64,000 nucleotides of DNA from Cellulomonas sp. ES6 (GCF_030053835.1 NZ_CP125655.1:2914001-2978000); one strand, 5' to 3'; positions 43,629 to 52,635 are shown, numbered from the stretch's first letter. Notes: generated from the letters alone by a model not told the origin. Translations and numbers: made by a program.

Positions 43629-44698
43629 GCGCCGCCGTCCCGGCCGGTGGTGGGGCGGTGCCGCCCGCCGGTGAGCCGCGGCGCCGGCGGCCGTGGCTGC
43701 GCGTCGCGGTGACGCTCGCCGCGGCGGCGCTGCTGTACCGGCTGGTCACGCGGCTGGTCGGGACGGTGGACTGGGCGGCGGTCGGCGCGGCGCTCGGCAG
43801 CCTGGAGGCGTGGGTCGTCCTCCCGCTCGCCGGGGCGCTGCTGCTGCGGCAGGTGCTGAACGCGGTGCCCCTCACGCGGTTCCTGCCGGGCCTGGGGATC
43901 GCCCGCTCGACGCAGAACGACCTCACCGCCAACCTGGTCGCGACGGTGGCGCCGCCGCCGGCCGACATCGCGGTCCGCGTCGCCATGTTCCGGTCGTGGG
44001 GGCTGGACCCGGTGCTCGGGATGGCCGGCGTCACGCTCAACTCGGTGCAGTTCTACGTCGTGCGGTTCGCGGTGCCGGTGCTCGGCCTCGGGCTGCTCGC
44101 CGGGCACGGCCTGGAGCGGCGGCACTGGCTGGTCGGCGGGCTGTGCGCGCTGGCGGCCGCGGTGGTCCTCGCCGGGCTCGCGCTGCTGCTGCGGGACGAG
44201 CGGCTCGCGGCGTGGGTGGGGACCACCGCCGGGCGAGCCGCCCGGGTGGTCCGCCGCGGCACCGACCCGGGGGAGTGGTCGGCCCGCACCGTGCGGCTGC
44301 GGGCGGAGACCTCGACCGGGCTGCGCACGGGGCTGGTGCCGTCGCTCGCGGCGCTGACCGGCATGGTGCTCGCCGACGCCGCGATCCTGCTGCTCGCCCT
44401 GCGCGCGGTGGGCGTCCGCGGCGACGACCTGCCGCTGACGCTCGTGCTCGGGGTGTTCCTGCTCTGCTACCCGCTGACGATCCTGCCGCTGTTCGGCTTC
44501 GGCGTGCTGGACGCGCTGCTGCTCGGCTGGTTCACGGCCTCCGGGGGCCAGCAGGTCGAGGCGGGGGTGCTCGCGGCGACCGCGGTGTGGCGGGTGGTGA
44601 CCCTGCTCGGCACGCTCGCGCTGGGGGCGGTGGCGCTCGGGCTGTGGCGGGCGGGGGACCGCCGCGGTGCGCGGGCGCCGGGGCCGGCGGGGCGGTGA
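43625..44698 (+). CDS. lysylphosphatidylglycerol synthetase/flippase-like membrane protein (UPF0104)
   Basis: 357 residues, seven or eight membrane helices, matching the membrane half of MprF (segments LRQVLNAVPLTRFLPGLGIA, TLNSVQFYVVRFAVPVLGLG, YPLTILPLFGFGVLDALLLG). There is no aminoacyl-transferase domain, so a lipid or lipid-linked substrate flippase is the best guess. The GTG overlaps the stop of the aminopeptidase gene (GTGA). Confidence 0.85.
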   Translation: MSAAVPAGGGAVPPAGEPRRRRPWLRVAVTLAAAALLYRLVTRLVGTVDWAAVGAALGSLEAWVVLPLAGALLLRQVLNAVPLTRFLPGLGIARSTQNDLTANLVATVAPPPADIAVRVAMFRSWGLDPVLGMAGVTLNSVQFYVVRFAVPVLGLGLLAGHGLERRHWLVGGLCALAAAVVLAGLALLLRDERLAAWVGTTAGRAARVVRRGTDPGEWSARTVRLRAETSTGLRTGLVPSLAALTGMVLADAAILLLALRAVGVRGDDLPLTLVLGVFLLCYPLTILPLFGFGVLDALLLGWFTASGGQQVEAGVLAATAVWRVVTLLGTLALGAVALGLWRAGDRRGARAPGPAGR

Positions 44699-44736
44699 CG
44701 GCCGCAAACCCGGCGACAGCGGGGGCTCGGCGGTCG

Positions 44737-44742
44737 TACGGT
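44737..44742 (+). promoter_or_regulatory. -10 box, leaderless promoter of the GNAT gene
   Basis: TACGGT ends six bases before the GTG at 44749. No ribosome-binding site is seen. Confidence 0.55.
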
Positions 44743-44748
44743 CGGGCC

Positions 44749-45291
44749 GTGCACGCCACGACGCCGCGCCTGGTCCTGCGGCCCTTCACCGCGGCCGACG
44801 GGGCCGCGCTGCACGCGTACCTCGGCCTGGCGGAGGTCGTGCGGTTCGAGCCCTACGGCCCGGTCACCCGGGACGGGGCCGAGCGGGAGGCGGCCCGGCG
44901 CGCCGGTGACCCGCGCTTCGTCGCGGCCGTCCGGCGCGAGGACGACGTGCTCGTGGGCCACGTGTACTGCGCGCCCGAGGGGCCGCCTGCCTGGCGCACC
45001 TGGGCGGTCGGCTACGTCTTCGACCCCCGGTACGGCGGCGTGGGCTACGCCACCGAGGCGGCCCGGGCGGTCGTCGACCACTGCTTCCGCGCCGAGGGCG
45101 CCCACCGGGTGGTCGCGGGGTGCGACCCGCGCAACGAGCGGTCCTGGCGGCTGCTCGAGCGGCTCGGGATGCGGCGCGAGGGGCACGAGCGGCGGTGCGC
45201 GTCGTTCGAGGACGACGCCGACGGCCGGCCCGTCTGGCACGACGCCTACCGGTACGCCGTGCTCGCCCAGGAGTGGGTCACCGCGGGGTGA
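44749..45291 (+). CDS. GNAT family N-acetyltransferase (RimJ/RimL-like)
   Basis: 180 residues: TPRLVLRPFTAADGAALHAY at the start, acetyl-CoA loop FDPRYGGVGYATEAARAVVD, and the late CDPRNERSWRLLERLGMRRE typical of RimJ/RimL acetyltransferases of protein N-termini or amine substrates. The GTG is chosen from the TACGGT-N6-GTG leaderless arrangement. The open frame further upstream overlaps the membrane-protein gene out of frame. Confidence 0.88.
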   Translation: MHATTPRLVLRPFTAADGAALHAYLGLAEVVRFEPYGPVTRDGAEREAARRAGDPRFVAAVRREDDVLVGHVYCAPEGPPAWRTWAVGYVFDPRYGGVGYATEAARAVVDHCFRAEGAHRVVAGCDPRNERSWRLLERLGMRREGHERRCASFEDDADGRPVWHDAYRYAVLAQEWVTAG

Positions 45292-45301
45292 CCCGGCGTG
45301 C

Positions 45302-45661
45302 TCAGCGCCCCGGGCTGGAGACGCAGAACAGGTTCCCCTCCGGGTCGGCCATGACGACCCAGCCGTAGTCGTCCATGCCGTCGCGCCGCACCTCCGTCGC
45401 GCCGGCCGCCACGAGCTCGCGCGCGGCGACGTCGCGGTCCTCGCAGTGCACGTCGAGGTGCAGCTTGTTCTTGCCCGGCGTCGGGTCCGGCACGCGGATG
45501 AAGCACAGCCGCCAGCCCGAGCCGTCGACGGCCTCGATGATCGCGTGCGCGCGGTGCTCGGTCCGGTACACGTCCCGCCAGCCGAGCCGGTCGCGCCACC
45601 AGTCGGCGAGGGCGAACGGGTCGGTGCAGTCGACGGCGACCTGGGCGGGGGAGATCCGCAT
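45302..45661 (-). CDS. VOC family protein (glyoxalase-like)
   Basis: 119 residues, one VOC module: PAQVAVDCTDPFALADWWRD, then KNKLHLDVHCEDRDVAAREL and a C-terminal VMADPEGNLFCV with the metal-ligand glutamate/asparagine region. It is of the Glyoxalase_6 type often found in actinobacteria. Substrate unknown. The ATG at 45661 is taken because TAGCGT (45669-45674, minus strand) ends seven bases before it. A GTG at 45670 would overlap that box. Confidence 0.85.
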   Translation of the reverse strand: MRISPAQVAVDCTDPFALADWWRDRLGWRDVYRTEHRAHAIIEAVDGSGWRLCFIRVPDPTPGKNKLHLDVHCEDRDVAARELVAAGATEVRRDGMDDYGWVVMADPEGNLFCVSSPGR

Positions 45662-45720
45662 GGGTCTCACGCTAGGACCGGGGGCGACCCGGTGTCCGGC
45701 GGAAATCCCACGGACGCGGC

Positions 45721-45753
45721 GGAGGGGCGGACCCGCACCGGGCCCGCCCCTCC
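45721..45753 (-). terminator. terminator of the sugar ABC operon
   Basis: GGAGGGGCGG and CCGCCCCTCC form a perfect ten-base stem, with a further inner CCG/CGG pairing. It lies just beyond the chvE stop codon at 45763. Confidence 0.75.
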
Positions 45754-45762
45754 GGGTGACGC

Positions 45763-46872
45763 TCAGCCCTGGGTCAGCGGGAAGAGCGTGTCGTCGTCCT
45801 TGTAGACGTCCGCAGCGTTCTCCTTCGTGACGATGACCGGCGTCAGGAGGAACGACGGGACGACCTTCACCCCGTTGTCGTACGACTCGGTGTCGTTGAT
45901 CTCCGGGTCCTCACCCTTCTGCAGGAGCTGGATCTCCTTGATGGTCTGGGCGACCAGCTCGCGGGTGTCCTTGTAGATGGTCGAGTACTGCTCGCCGGCC
46001 ATGATCGACTTCACGGACTCCACCTCGGAGTCCTGGCCGGTGACCACCGGGGTGTCCTTGCCCGCCTGGGAGACGGACGTCAGGGCCGCGCGGCCGAGGG
46101 TGTCGTTCGGCGACAGCACGCCGTCCAGCTCGGTGTCCGTGTAGGAGCCGGCGAGGATGGTGTCCATGCGCTTCTGCGCGTTCTCGGCCTTCCAGCCCTG
46201 GGTCGCGACCTGCTCGAACGAGGTCTGGCCCGACACGACGACGAGGGTGCCGTCGTCGATCTTCGGCTGCAGGATGCTCATGGCGCCCTCGAAGAACGGC
46301 GTCGAGTTGGCGTCGTCCGGCGAGCCGGCGATCAGCTCGATGTTGTAGGGGCCGTCGCCCTTGCGCTCCTCGAGGCCCTGCAGCAGCGCCTGGCCCTGCA
46401 GGACGCCGACCTGGAAGTTGTCGAACGCGACGTACATGTCGACGGCGTCGGTGTTCTTCACCAGGCGGTCGTACGCGATGACGGAGGCGCCGGAGTCCTT
46501 GGCCGCCTCCAGCTGCGTGCCGAGCTGCGAGCCGTCGATCGCGCCGACCACGATGACGCTCGCGCCCTGCTCGACCATCGCCTGGATCTGGTTCTGCTGC
46601 TCGGTGACGCCGCTGTTCGCGAACTGCACGATCGGCTTGAAGCCGGCGTCGGTGAGGCCGTCGTTGAACAGCTGCTCGGCGAGCACCCAGTTCTCCGACG
46701 TCTTCTGCGGCAGCGCCACGCCGATGGTGGCGTCGGCCGCGAACCCGGCCGCCGCCTCGGAGGACCCGTCGGACGACCCCTCGGTGGACCCGCCGCGCTC
46801 GGACGAGCACCCCGTGAGCATCAGCGCTCCGGCGGCTCCGGCGGCGACGAGCGCCGCAGTCAGCTTCTTCAT
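45763..46872 (-). CDS. chvE: multiple-monosaccharide ABC transporter, substrate-binding protein
   Basis: 369 residues. Lipoprotein signal peptide with lipobox LTGC (Cys22), Ser/Gly linker, then a periplasmic-binding-protein fold closely matching ChvE: VIAYDRLVKNTDAVDMYVAF, IELIAGSPDDAN, LVVVSGQTSFEQVAT, PVVTGQDSEVESVKSI. ChvE-type proteins bind galactose, arabinose, xylose, glucose and related sugars. The gene is last in the operon, whereas the usual order places it first. A GTG four codons upstream is an alternative start. Confidence 0.93.
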   Translation of the reverse strand: MKKLTAALVAAGAAGALMLTGCSSERGGSTEGSSDGSSEAAAGFAADATIGVALPQKTSENWVLAEQLFNDGLTDAGFKPIVQFANSGVTEQQNQIQAMVEQGASVIVVGAIDGSQLGTQLEAAKDSGASVIAYDRLVKNTDAVDMYVAFDNFQVGVLQGQALLQGLEERKGDGPYNIELIAGSPDDANSTPFFEGAMSILQPKIDDGTLVVVSGQTSFEQVATQGWKAENAQKRMDTILAGSYTDTELDGVLSPNDTLGRAALTSVSQAGKDTPVVTGQDSEVESVKSIMAGEQYSTIYKDTRELVAQTIKEIQLLQKGEDPEINDTESYDNGVKVVPSFLLTPVIVTKENAADVYKDDDTLFPLTQG

Positions 46873-46956
46873 GGGTGGTGTCACTCTTCCCTCGGTTGGG
46901 CACCCCTCATCGGGTGCGGTGGCGTGCCCCGGCCGGGACCCGGCCGGGCGGGAGGT

Positions 46957-48246
46957 TCAGCGCTGGGCGAGGGTCTCCGGGGCCGACCCGGACACGGGCG
47001 CGGCGGACTCCGGCCCCTCCGGTCCCCCGGGGATCTGCGTCTGCCGGCGCGAGCGCATCAGCAGGCCGACGATCGACGGCCGGCCCTGGATCTTGTTGTA
47101 GACGTCGAACGCGACCGCGGCGAGCAGCACCAGGCCCTTGATCATCTGGGTGCTGTCGGAGCCGACGCCCATGAGCTGCAGGCCGTTGTTGAGCACCGCC
47201 ATGACCAGGCCGCCGATGAGCGAGCCGACGACGGTGCCGACACCGCCGGAGACCGCGGCCCCGCCGATGAACACGGCGGCGATCGCGTCGAGCTCCCAGT
47301 TCGTGCCGTCGAACGGGCCGGACGCGGTGGACCGGCCGATGAACACGATGCCGGCCAGCGCGGCGAGCACCGACATGTTCATCATCACGAAGAAGTTGGT
47401 GCGGCGGATGTTCACGCCGGACAGCGACGCGGCGACCTTGTTGCCGCCCACGGCGTACACGTGCCGGCCGGTGATGGTCCGGTTGGACACGAACGCGTAG
47501 ATCAGCACGAGCGCGACGAGGATGACGCCGGACACCGGGAACGACGTCCCGACGCGGCCCGACCCGAACAGCCAGGTGACGCCGGCGACGACGACCGACA
47601 GGCCGCCCGCGCGGACCACGGACACCCACGTCGGGACGGGGGAGCCGCCGAGGCGCCGGGCGGACCGGCGCCGCCGGGACTCGCCGTAGACGAGGGCCGC
47701 GATCGCGACGACCCCCAGGACCAGGGTCCAGTTGTTGAGGCCGGTGTTCGGCCCCCACTCCGGCAGGTAGCCCGCGCCGAGCGTCTGGATCTCCTTCGGC
47801 ACCGGCACGGTGTTGGACTTGCCGATGTACTGGTTCGCGCCGCGGAAGAACATCATCCCGGCGAGGGTGGTGATGAACCCGGGGATGCCGACGTACGCCA
47901 CCCAGAACCCCTGCCACGCGCCGATCACCGCCCCGACGGCGAGGCCGAGCAGGATGCCCGCCCACCAGGGGATGCCCCAGTCCCGGATCGCGAGCGCCAC
48001 GATGATGCCGACCACGGCGGCCACCGAGCCGACGGACAGGTCGATGTGCCCGGCGATGATGACGAGCACCATGCCGATCGCGAGGATCAGCACGTACGAG
48101 TTGCCGTTGATGATGTTCTGCGCGTTCGTCGCCGTCAGCACCTTGCCGCCGGTCGCGATCTGGAACACCGCGATCAGCGCGATCAGCGCGAACACCATGC
48201 CGAACTGGCGGGCTCCGCCGCCGAACAGCTGCTTGAGTGACGTCAT
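46957..48246 (-). CDS. mmsB: multiple-monosaccharide ABC transporter permease
   Basis: 429 residues, ten or more helices of the BPD_transp_2 (ribose/xylose) type. Landmarks are GHIDLSVGSVAAVVGIIVAL, TLAGMMFFRGANQYIG and the C-terminal FIGGAAVSGGVGTVVGSLIG. It forms the membrane channel of the importer with the two-domain ATPase 25 bases upstream and ChvE 84 bases downstream. The extra length over ribose permeases is typical for the XylH/GguB group. Confidence 0.93.
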   Translation of the reverse strand: MTSLKQLFGGGARQFGMVFALIALIAVFQIATGGKVLTATNAQNIINGNSYVLILAIGMVLVIIAGHIDLSVGSVAAVVGIIVALAIRDWGIPWWAGILLGLAVGAVIGAWQGFWVAYVGIPGFITTLAGMMFFRGANQYIGKSNTVPVPKEIQTLGAGYLPEWGPNTGLNNWTLVLGVVAIAALVYGESRRRRSARRLGGSPVPTWVSVVRAGGLSVVVAGVTWLFGSGRVGTSFPVSGVILVALVLIYAFVSNRTITGRHVYAVGGNKVAASLSGVNIRRTNFFVMMNMSVLAALAGIVFIGRSTASGPFDGTNWELDAIAAVFIGGAAVSGGVGTVVGSLIGGLVMAVLNNGLQLMGVGSDSTQMIKGLVLLAAVAFDVYNKIQGRPSIVGLLMRSRRQTQIPGGPEGPESAAPVSGSAPETLAQR

Positions 48247-48271
48247 CGTCAGGGCCGTCCTTCTGCCGTGA

Positions 48272-49819
48272 TCAGTAGGTGAGAGCCGGGCTGCTGCCCG
48301 TCATGAGGCGCATGAGGTTCTCCTGCGTGGCCTCCGACCGGTCGAGGACGCCGGTGATGCGCCCCTCGAAGATCGTGTAGATGCGGTCGCACAGGCCGAG
48401 CAGCTCGGGCAGCTCGGACGAGATCACCACCACGCCCTTGCCGGCGTCCGCCAGCCGGTTCACCAGGCCGTAGATCTCGTACTTCGCCCCGACGTCGACG
48501 CCGCGGGTCGGCTCGTCGAGGATCAGCAGGTCGGGCTCGGGGAACATCCACTTGCCGAGCAGCACCTTCTGCTGGTTGCCGCCGGAGAGCTTCACGACGC
48601 CGACCCGCACGGACGGCGCCTTGACGTTGAGCGAGCGCCGGTACTCCTCCGCGGCGAGGTACGCGGCGTCCGGGTCCAGCACGCCCCGCCGCGTGACCCG
48701 CCGCAGGTCGGAGGACACGATCGTGTCGGCGATGGTGTCGAGCAGGTTGAGCCCCTGGACCTTGCGGTCCTCCGGGACGTAGGCGATCTTGTGCGCGATG
48801 GCCTGCTGCACGGTGTGGAGCTCGACCGGCTCGCCGTCGATCGTGATCTGCCCGCCGAGCCAGCGCCCGTAGGACCGGCCGAACAGCGACCGGGCGAGCT
48901 CGGTGCGGCCGGCGCCCATGATGCCGGCGAAGCCCACGATCTCCCCGTGCCGGACGTGGAACGACGAGCCCTTGCAGACCAGGCGTCCGGGCACCTGCGG
49001 GTGCTCGACGGTCCAGTCCCTCACCTCGAAGAACGTCTCCCCGATGTGCGGGGTGTGCTCGGGGAACCGGTGGTCCAGGGCCCGCCCGACCATGCCGCGG
49101 ATGATGCGGTCCTCGTCGACCTCGCCGGCCGCGGCGTCGAGCGTCTCGACCGTGCGGCCGTCGCGGATGATCGTGATGGAGTCGGCGATGGCCGCGATCT
49201 CGTTGAGCTTGTGGCTGATCATGATGCTGGTCATGCCCTTGGAGCGCAGGCCCCGCAGCAGGTCCAGCAGGTGCGCCGAGTCCTCCTCGTTGAGGGCGGA
49301 GGTCGGCTCGTCGAGGATCAGCAGCCGCACGTCCTTGGACAGCGCCCGGGCGATCTCGACGAGCTGCTGCTTGCCGACGCCGAGGTTCTTGATCTGCTCG
49401 TCGGGGGAGGCGTCCAGGCCGACGCGGGCCATGAGCTCGGCGGCGCGCTCGCGGGCCGTCTCCCAGTCGATGCCGAACCGGCCGGTGGTCTCGTTGCCGA
49501 GGAAGATGTTCTCCGCGATCGACAGCTCGGGGATGAGCGCGAGCTCCTGGTGGATGATGACGATGCCCGCGCGCTCGCTGGACTTGATGTCCTTGAAGCG
49601 CACCTCCTCGCCCTGGTAGACGATCTGGCCGTCGTAGGTGCCGTAGGGGTAGACGCCGGACAGGACCTTCATGAGCGTGGACTTGCCGGCGCCGTTCTCG
49701 CCGCAGATCGCGTGGATCTCGCCCGCGCGCACCGTCATCGAGACGTCGTCCAGGGCGCGCACGCCCGGGAAGACCTTCGTGATCGACCTCATCTCGAGGA
49801 CGACGGGGGTGTCCGTCAT
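48272..49819 (-). CDS. mmsA: multiple-monosaccharide ABC transporter ATP-binding protein
   Basis: 515 residues with two ABC domains. The first has Walker A GENGAGKST (40-48), signature LGVGKQQLVEIA and Walker B LLILDEPTSAL. The second has the degenerate Walker A GIMGAGRTEL normal for this class, signature LSGGNQQKVLLG and Walker B LLILDEPTRGVDVGA. It powers sugar import. AGGGAGCAGGA precedes the ATG. The promoter at 49883-49912 overlaps a repeat likely to be a ROK operator. Confidence 0.94.
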   Translation of the reverse strand: MTDTPVVLEMRSITKVFPGVRALDDVSMTVRAGEIHAICGENGAGKSTLMKVLSGVYPYGTYDGQIVYQGEEVRFKDIKSSERAGIVIIHQELALIPELSIAENIFLGNETTGRFGIDWETARERAAELMARVGLDASPDEQIKNLGVGKQQLVEIARALSKDVRLLILDEPTSALNEEDSAHLLDLLRGLRSKGMTSIMISHKLNEIAAIADSITIIRDGRTVETLDAAAGEVDEDRIIRGMVGRALDHRFPEHTPHIGETFFEVRDWTVEHPQVPGRLVCKGSSFHVRHGEIVGFAGIMGAGRTELARSLFGRSYGRWLGGQITIDGEPVELHTVQQAIAHKIAYVPEDRKVQGLNLLDTIADTIVSSDLRRVTRRGVLDPDAAYLAAEEYRRSLNVKAPSVRVGVVKLSGGNQQKVLLGKWMFPEPDLLILDEPTRGVDVGAKYEIYGLVNRLADAGKGVVVISSELPELLGLCDRIYTIFEGRITGVLDRSEATQENLMRLMTGSSPALTY

Positions 49820-49882
49820 CGTTCCTGCTCCCTGTGCCTCGCTGCACGGGCCGGCGTCGTCGCCGGTCGTGGTCCGCGTCGG

Positions 49883-49912
49883 ACACTAGGGAGGTGGCGT
49901 CCTAGCCGTCAA
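49883..49912 (-). promoter_or_regulatory. promoter of the sugar ABC operon
   Basis: On the minus strand TTGACG (49907-49912) and TAGTGT (49883-49888) are separated by 18 bases. The predicted leader to the mmsA ATG is about 57 bases. The -35 element overlaps the first 16-base ROK-type box. Confidence 0.7.
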
Positions 49913-49925
49913 CCTCTGAAGGCAA
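49910..49925. repeat. ROK-type box 1 (16-base direct repeat)
   Basis: CAACCTCTGAAGGCAA, identical to the copy at 50069-50084. It overlaps the -35 element of the mmsA promoter, the place expected for a repressor. The centre is weakly symmetric (AACCT/AGGCAA). Confidence 0.65.
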
Positions 49926-50057
49926 GGAGCGCGCTTCGTTATCGGATCGCAACGCGCCGGGGCCGTCTCGGCGCACGATCGCCGCCCGTGTGGCGTCCCG
50001 GCGGGTGGGAGCGGGCCTCTCGCGGGTACGCGGCGCGCCGCTGACGCGCAGGTCAGC

Positions 50058-50088
50058 GGTATTGCCCACAACCTCTGAAGGCAATACC
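50058..50088. terminator. hairpin at the end of the lone ABC ATPase gene
   Basis: GGTATTGCC (50058-50066) and GGCAATACC (50080-50088) are perfect nine-base arms with a 13-base loop, ending on the stop codon of the ATPase gene. Its right side is shared with ROK-type box 2. It could end transcription from the repressor side, or serve as an operator. Confidence 0.5.
50069..50084. repeat. ROK-type box 2 (16-base direct repeat)
   Basis: Second exact CAACCTCTGAAGGCAA, 159 bases from the first, both inside the 268-base gap before mmsA. Two boxes at this distance would allow looping by a ROK tetramer or dimer pair. Confidence 0.6.
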
Positions 50089-50873
50089 TACCGCGTGGCC
50101 CACATCGGCCGGATGACGCGGGTCGCCCCCGCGATGGCGCCGATGATCTCCTCCGGCGCCGACGTCCCGGCGTCGAACGACCCGTTGTTCCGCCCGTGGC
50201 GCAGCACCTCGATGCGGTCCGCGACCGCCCGCAGGTCCGCCAGGTTGTGGCTGATGAGGATCACGCCGAGCCCCATCGCCCGCAGCCGCTCCACCAGCAT
50301 GAGGACCTCGGCCGTCTGCACCACCGACAGCGCGGCGGTCGGCTCGTCGAGCACGAGGATCCGCGGCCGGGTCGTCAGGGTCCGCGCGATCGCGACCGCC
50401 TGCCGCTGCCCCGCCGAGAGCTCGCGCACCGGCACCCGCACGGACGGCACCGAGACCGTGAGGTCCCGCAGCAGCCGCGCCGCCTCGAGCTCCATGCTGT
50501 CGGTGTCCATCGGCCCCACCCGCGACGTGCGCAGCTCCCGGCCCAGGAAGATGTTCGCCGTCACGCTGAGGTTCTCGCACAGCGCGAGGTCCTGGAACAC
50601 CGTCGAGATGCCCAGCGCGTGCGCCGCGGCCGGGTTCGGGATGCTCACCGGCTCGCCGGCGACCTCCACCAGCCCGGCATCCGGTTGCAGCACCCCGGAC
50701 ACGATCTTTGCGAGGGTCGACTTGCCGGCCCCGTTGTCGCCCACCAGCGCCACGACCTCGTGCGCGTGCAGCTCCAGGTTCACGCCGGTCAGCGCCTCCA
50801 CGGCGCCGAACCGCTTGGTGACCTGCCGCAGCGAGAGCACAGGGGGGCGCGGTGCCGCCTGCGTGCCTGCCAT
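50088..50873 (-). CDS. lone sugar-type ABC transporter ATP-binding protein
   Basis: 261 residues, one ABC domain of the ribose/fructose (FrcA-like) kind: Walker A GDNGAGKST (45-53), signature LSAGQRQ (152-158), Walker B ILVLDEPTAAL and switch His in LISHNLADL. GAGGAGG lies just before the ATG. No matching permease or binding protein is adjacent. The next genes downstream already include a two-domain ATPase. It lies 53 bases after the ROK gene on the same strand, so the two are probably co-transcribed. It may energise a permease encoded elsewhere or an alternative mode of the same importer. Confidence 0.88.
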   Translation of the reverse strand: MAGTQAAPRPPVLSLRQVTKRFGAVEALTGVNLELHAHEVVALVGDNGAGKSTLAKIVSGVLQPDAGLVEVAGEPVSIPNPAAAHALGISTVFQDLALCENLSVTANIFLGRELRTSRVGPMDTDSMELEAARLLRDLTVSVPSVRVPVRELSAGQRQAVAIARTLTTRPRILVLDEPTAALSVVQTAEVLMLVERLRAMGLGVILISHNLADLRAVADRIEVLRHGRNNGSFDAGTSAPEEIIGAIAGATRVIRPMWATR

Positions 50874-50926
50874 CGTCACCTCCTCGATCACCGCCGGCCC
50901 CGTCGCCGGTGCGTCGTCCACCTCGA

Positions 50927-52102
50927 TCAGTCTCCGTCCTGGTGCTCGAACCAGTGCGTCAGCTCGTGGGTGTTCTCGAGGACGAGCAGCAGCGCACCGA
51001 TCACCTCCGCCTGCGGCCCGAGCTCCGCGCCCACCACCTCCAGCGGCGCGATGTGGTTGAGCGGCACCCGCCGCCGGATCGCCTCGCGCATCGGGCCCAG
51101 CAGCACCTCGCCGGTCTCGGCCAGCTCGCCGCCCACCACCACGCACTGCGGGTTGACCGCGATCGCCAGGCCGGCCACCACCGCGCCCACCGCGGAGCCC
51201 GCGTCCTCGACGACCTGCCGGCAGCCCGGGTCGCCGTCGAGGGCCAGCGTCACGATGTCCCGCAGCGTCAGCGGCCCGCGGCTCGCCCGGAGCACCTCGA
51301 TCAGCGCTGGCGCCCCGACCACCGTGTTGAGGCACCCGCGGCTGCCGCACAGGCACACCACCCCGCCGGCGTCCACCTGCACGTGCCCGATCTCCCCGGC
51401 CGTCCCGGCGAACCCGCGGTGCAGGCGGCCGGACAGCACCACGCCGGCGCCCGTGCCGTGCGAGACCCGCACGTACACCGAGTCCTGGTAGAGCCGCGCG
51501 GCGCCGACCCGGCTCTCCGCGAGCGCGCCGAGGTTCGCGTCGTTGTCGACGAACACGGGCACGCCGAGCCGCTTCGACATCACCTGCGCCACCGGCGCGT
51601 CGTCCCAGCCGCGCAGGATGCCGGGCACCGAGATGGTGCCGGTCGCCGCGTCCACCGGCGCGGGCACCGCGATGCCGATGCCGAGCAGCTCGCCCAGCGA
51701 CGACCCGACGCGCTCCAGCAGCTCGACGACGAGCAGCGCCGCGCGGTCCAGGCTCGTGTCCGCGCGGTGCTCGTGCGGCAGCGGCAGCGTCTGCTCCACC
51801 AGCACCTGCTGCGCGGAGTCGGCCAGCGCGATCGACATGTGCCGGGTGCCGATCCGCACGCCCGCCGCGATGCCCGTGCGGTGCACCATCGTGACGAGCT
51901 GCGCCCGGCGGCCGTTGTGGATGGTGGTGCGGACGTCCACCGCGCCGGCGCCCTGCAGCTCGCGCACGATGTTCGACACGGTGGCCGCCGACAGGCCGGT
52001 GGCCGCCGCGAGCTCGACCTGCGTCAGGCCGCCGTAGCGGCGCACCGTCTCGATGACGGTGGCGCGGTTCGCCTCACGGAGGGCGGTCTGCGAGCCAGCC
52101 AT
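50927..52102 (-). CDS. ROK family transcriptional repressor
   Basis: 391 residues. N-terminal winged helix (TVIETVRRYGGLTQVELAAA, TGLSAATVSNIVRELQGAGA), then a sugar-kinase-like ROK domain with the GIAVPAPVDAATG and DNDANLGALAE segments and the zinc/ROK signature GEIGHVQVDAGG, then CLCGSRGCLNTVV. It likely senses a sugar or sugar phosphate. It is transcribed with the lone ABC ATPase toward the sugar importer, and the CAACCT...GGCAA boxes are its best candidate sites. GGGAGG is about nine bases before the ATG. Confidence 0.92.
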   Translation of the reverse strand: MAGSQTALREANRATVIETVRRYGGLTQVELAAATGLSAATVSNIVRELQGAGAVDVRTTIHNGRRAQLVTMVHRTGIAAGVRIGTRHMSIALADSAQQVLVEQTLPLPHEHRADTSLDRAALLVVELLERVGSSLGELLGIGIAVPAPVDAATGTISVPGILRGWDDAPVAQVMSKRLGVPVFVDNDANLGALAESRVGAARLYQDSVYVRVSHGTGAGVVLSGRLHRGFAGTAGEIGHVQVDAGGVVCLCGSRGCLNTVVGAPALIEVLRASRGPLTLRDIVTLALDGDPGCRQVVEDAGSAVGAVVAGLAIAVNPQCVVVGGELAETGEVLLGPMREAIRRRVPLNHIAPLEVVGAELGPQAEVIGALLLVLENTHELTHWFEHQDGD

Positions 52103-52289
52103 CGCCGACAGCCTCCCGTCTCCTGCCGCACGTCGTCCACGCACGCGCTGGACGCAGGGTACTCGGTGCGCGTCGCGCCGCCGGGGCGTGACCGAGGTCG
52201 CGGACGAAAGTCCTGGTCCGGTGGTGAGCGCTTGCCGATCGGGAGACGGGGTGGTGCGCACCGCCCCGCCGACCGCCGAAGGGACACCC

Positions 52290-52592
52290 GTGCTCCGACC
52301 GACCCGCATCCTGCTCCGCGACGGCGAGACCCGGGCCCTGCTGCGCGCCGTCGACGTGCGCGGGCACACCGTGCGGATCGAGGGCACGGCCGCCAGCCTG
52401 CGCATCGAGGACGTCACCACGGGCACGCTGCTCGTGGACGCCCCGATGGCGGTGCTCGAGCTCATCGACGGCGAGACGATCCACTACTCGGGTGCGGGCC
52501 GGGTGCTGGACTCCCGCGAGCTGCGGTACCTGCGGATCACCCTGGAGTTCACGGAGCCGGCCCCGCGGTCGCTGCCCCGGCCGCCGCGCTGA
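52290..52592 (+). CDS. small protein of unknown function
   Basis: 100 residues, predicted mostly beta: ILLRDGETRALLRAVDVRGH, VRIEGTAASLRIEDVTTGTL, then a polar C-terminus. No signal peptide or membrane segment. The GTG at 52290 is preceded by AAGGGA at a suitable distance. An in-frame GTG at 52251 is possible. It sits between the divergent ROK gene and the convergent glutathione peroxidase gene. No family recognised. Confidence 0.6.
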   Translation: MLRPTRILLRDGETRALLRAVDVRGHTVRIEGTAASLRIEDVTTGTLLVDAPMAVLELIDGETIHYSGAGRVLDSRELRYLRITLEFTEPAPRSLPRPPR

Positions 52593-52635
52593 CGTCGGGA
52601 CGCGCGGGGACCCGGGGCGGGGACCGTGGCGGCGG

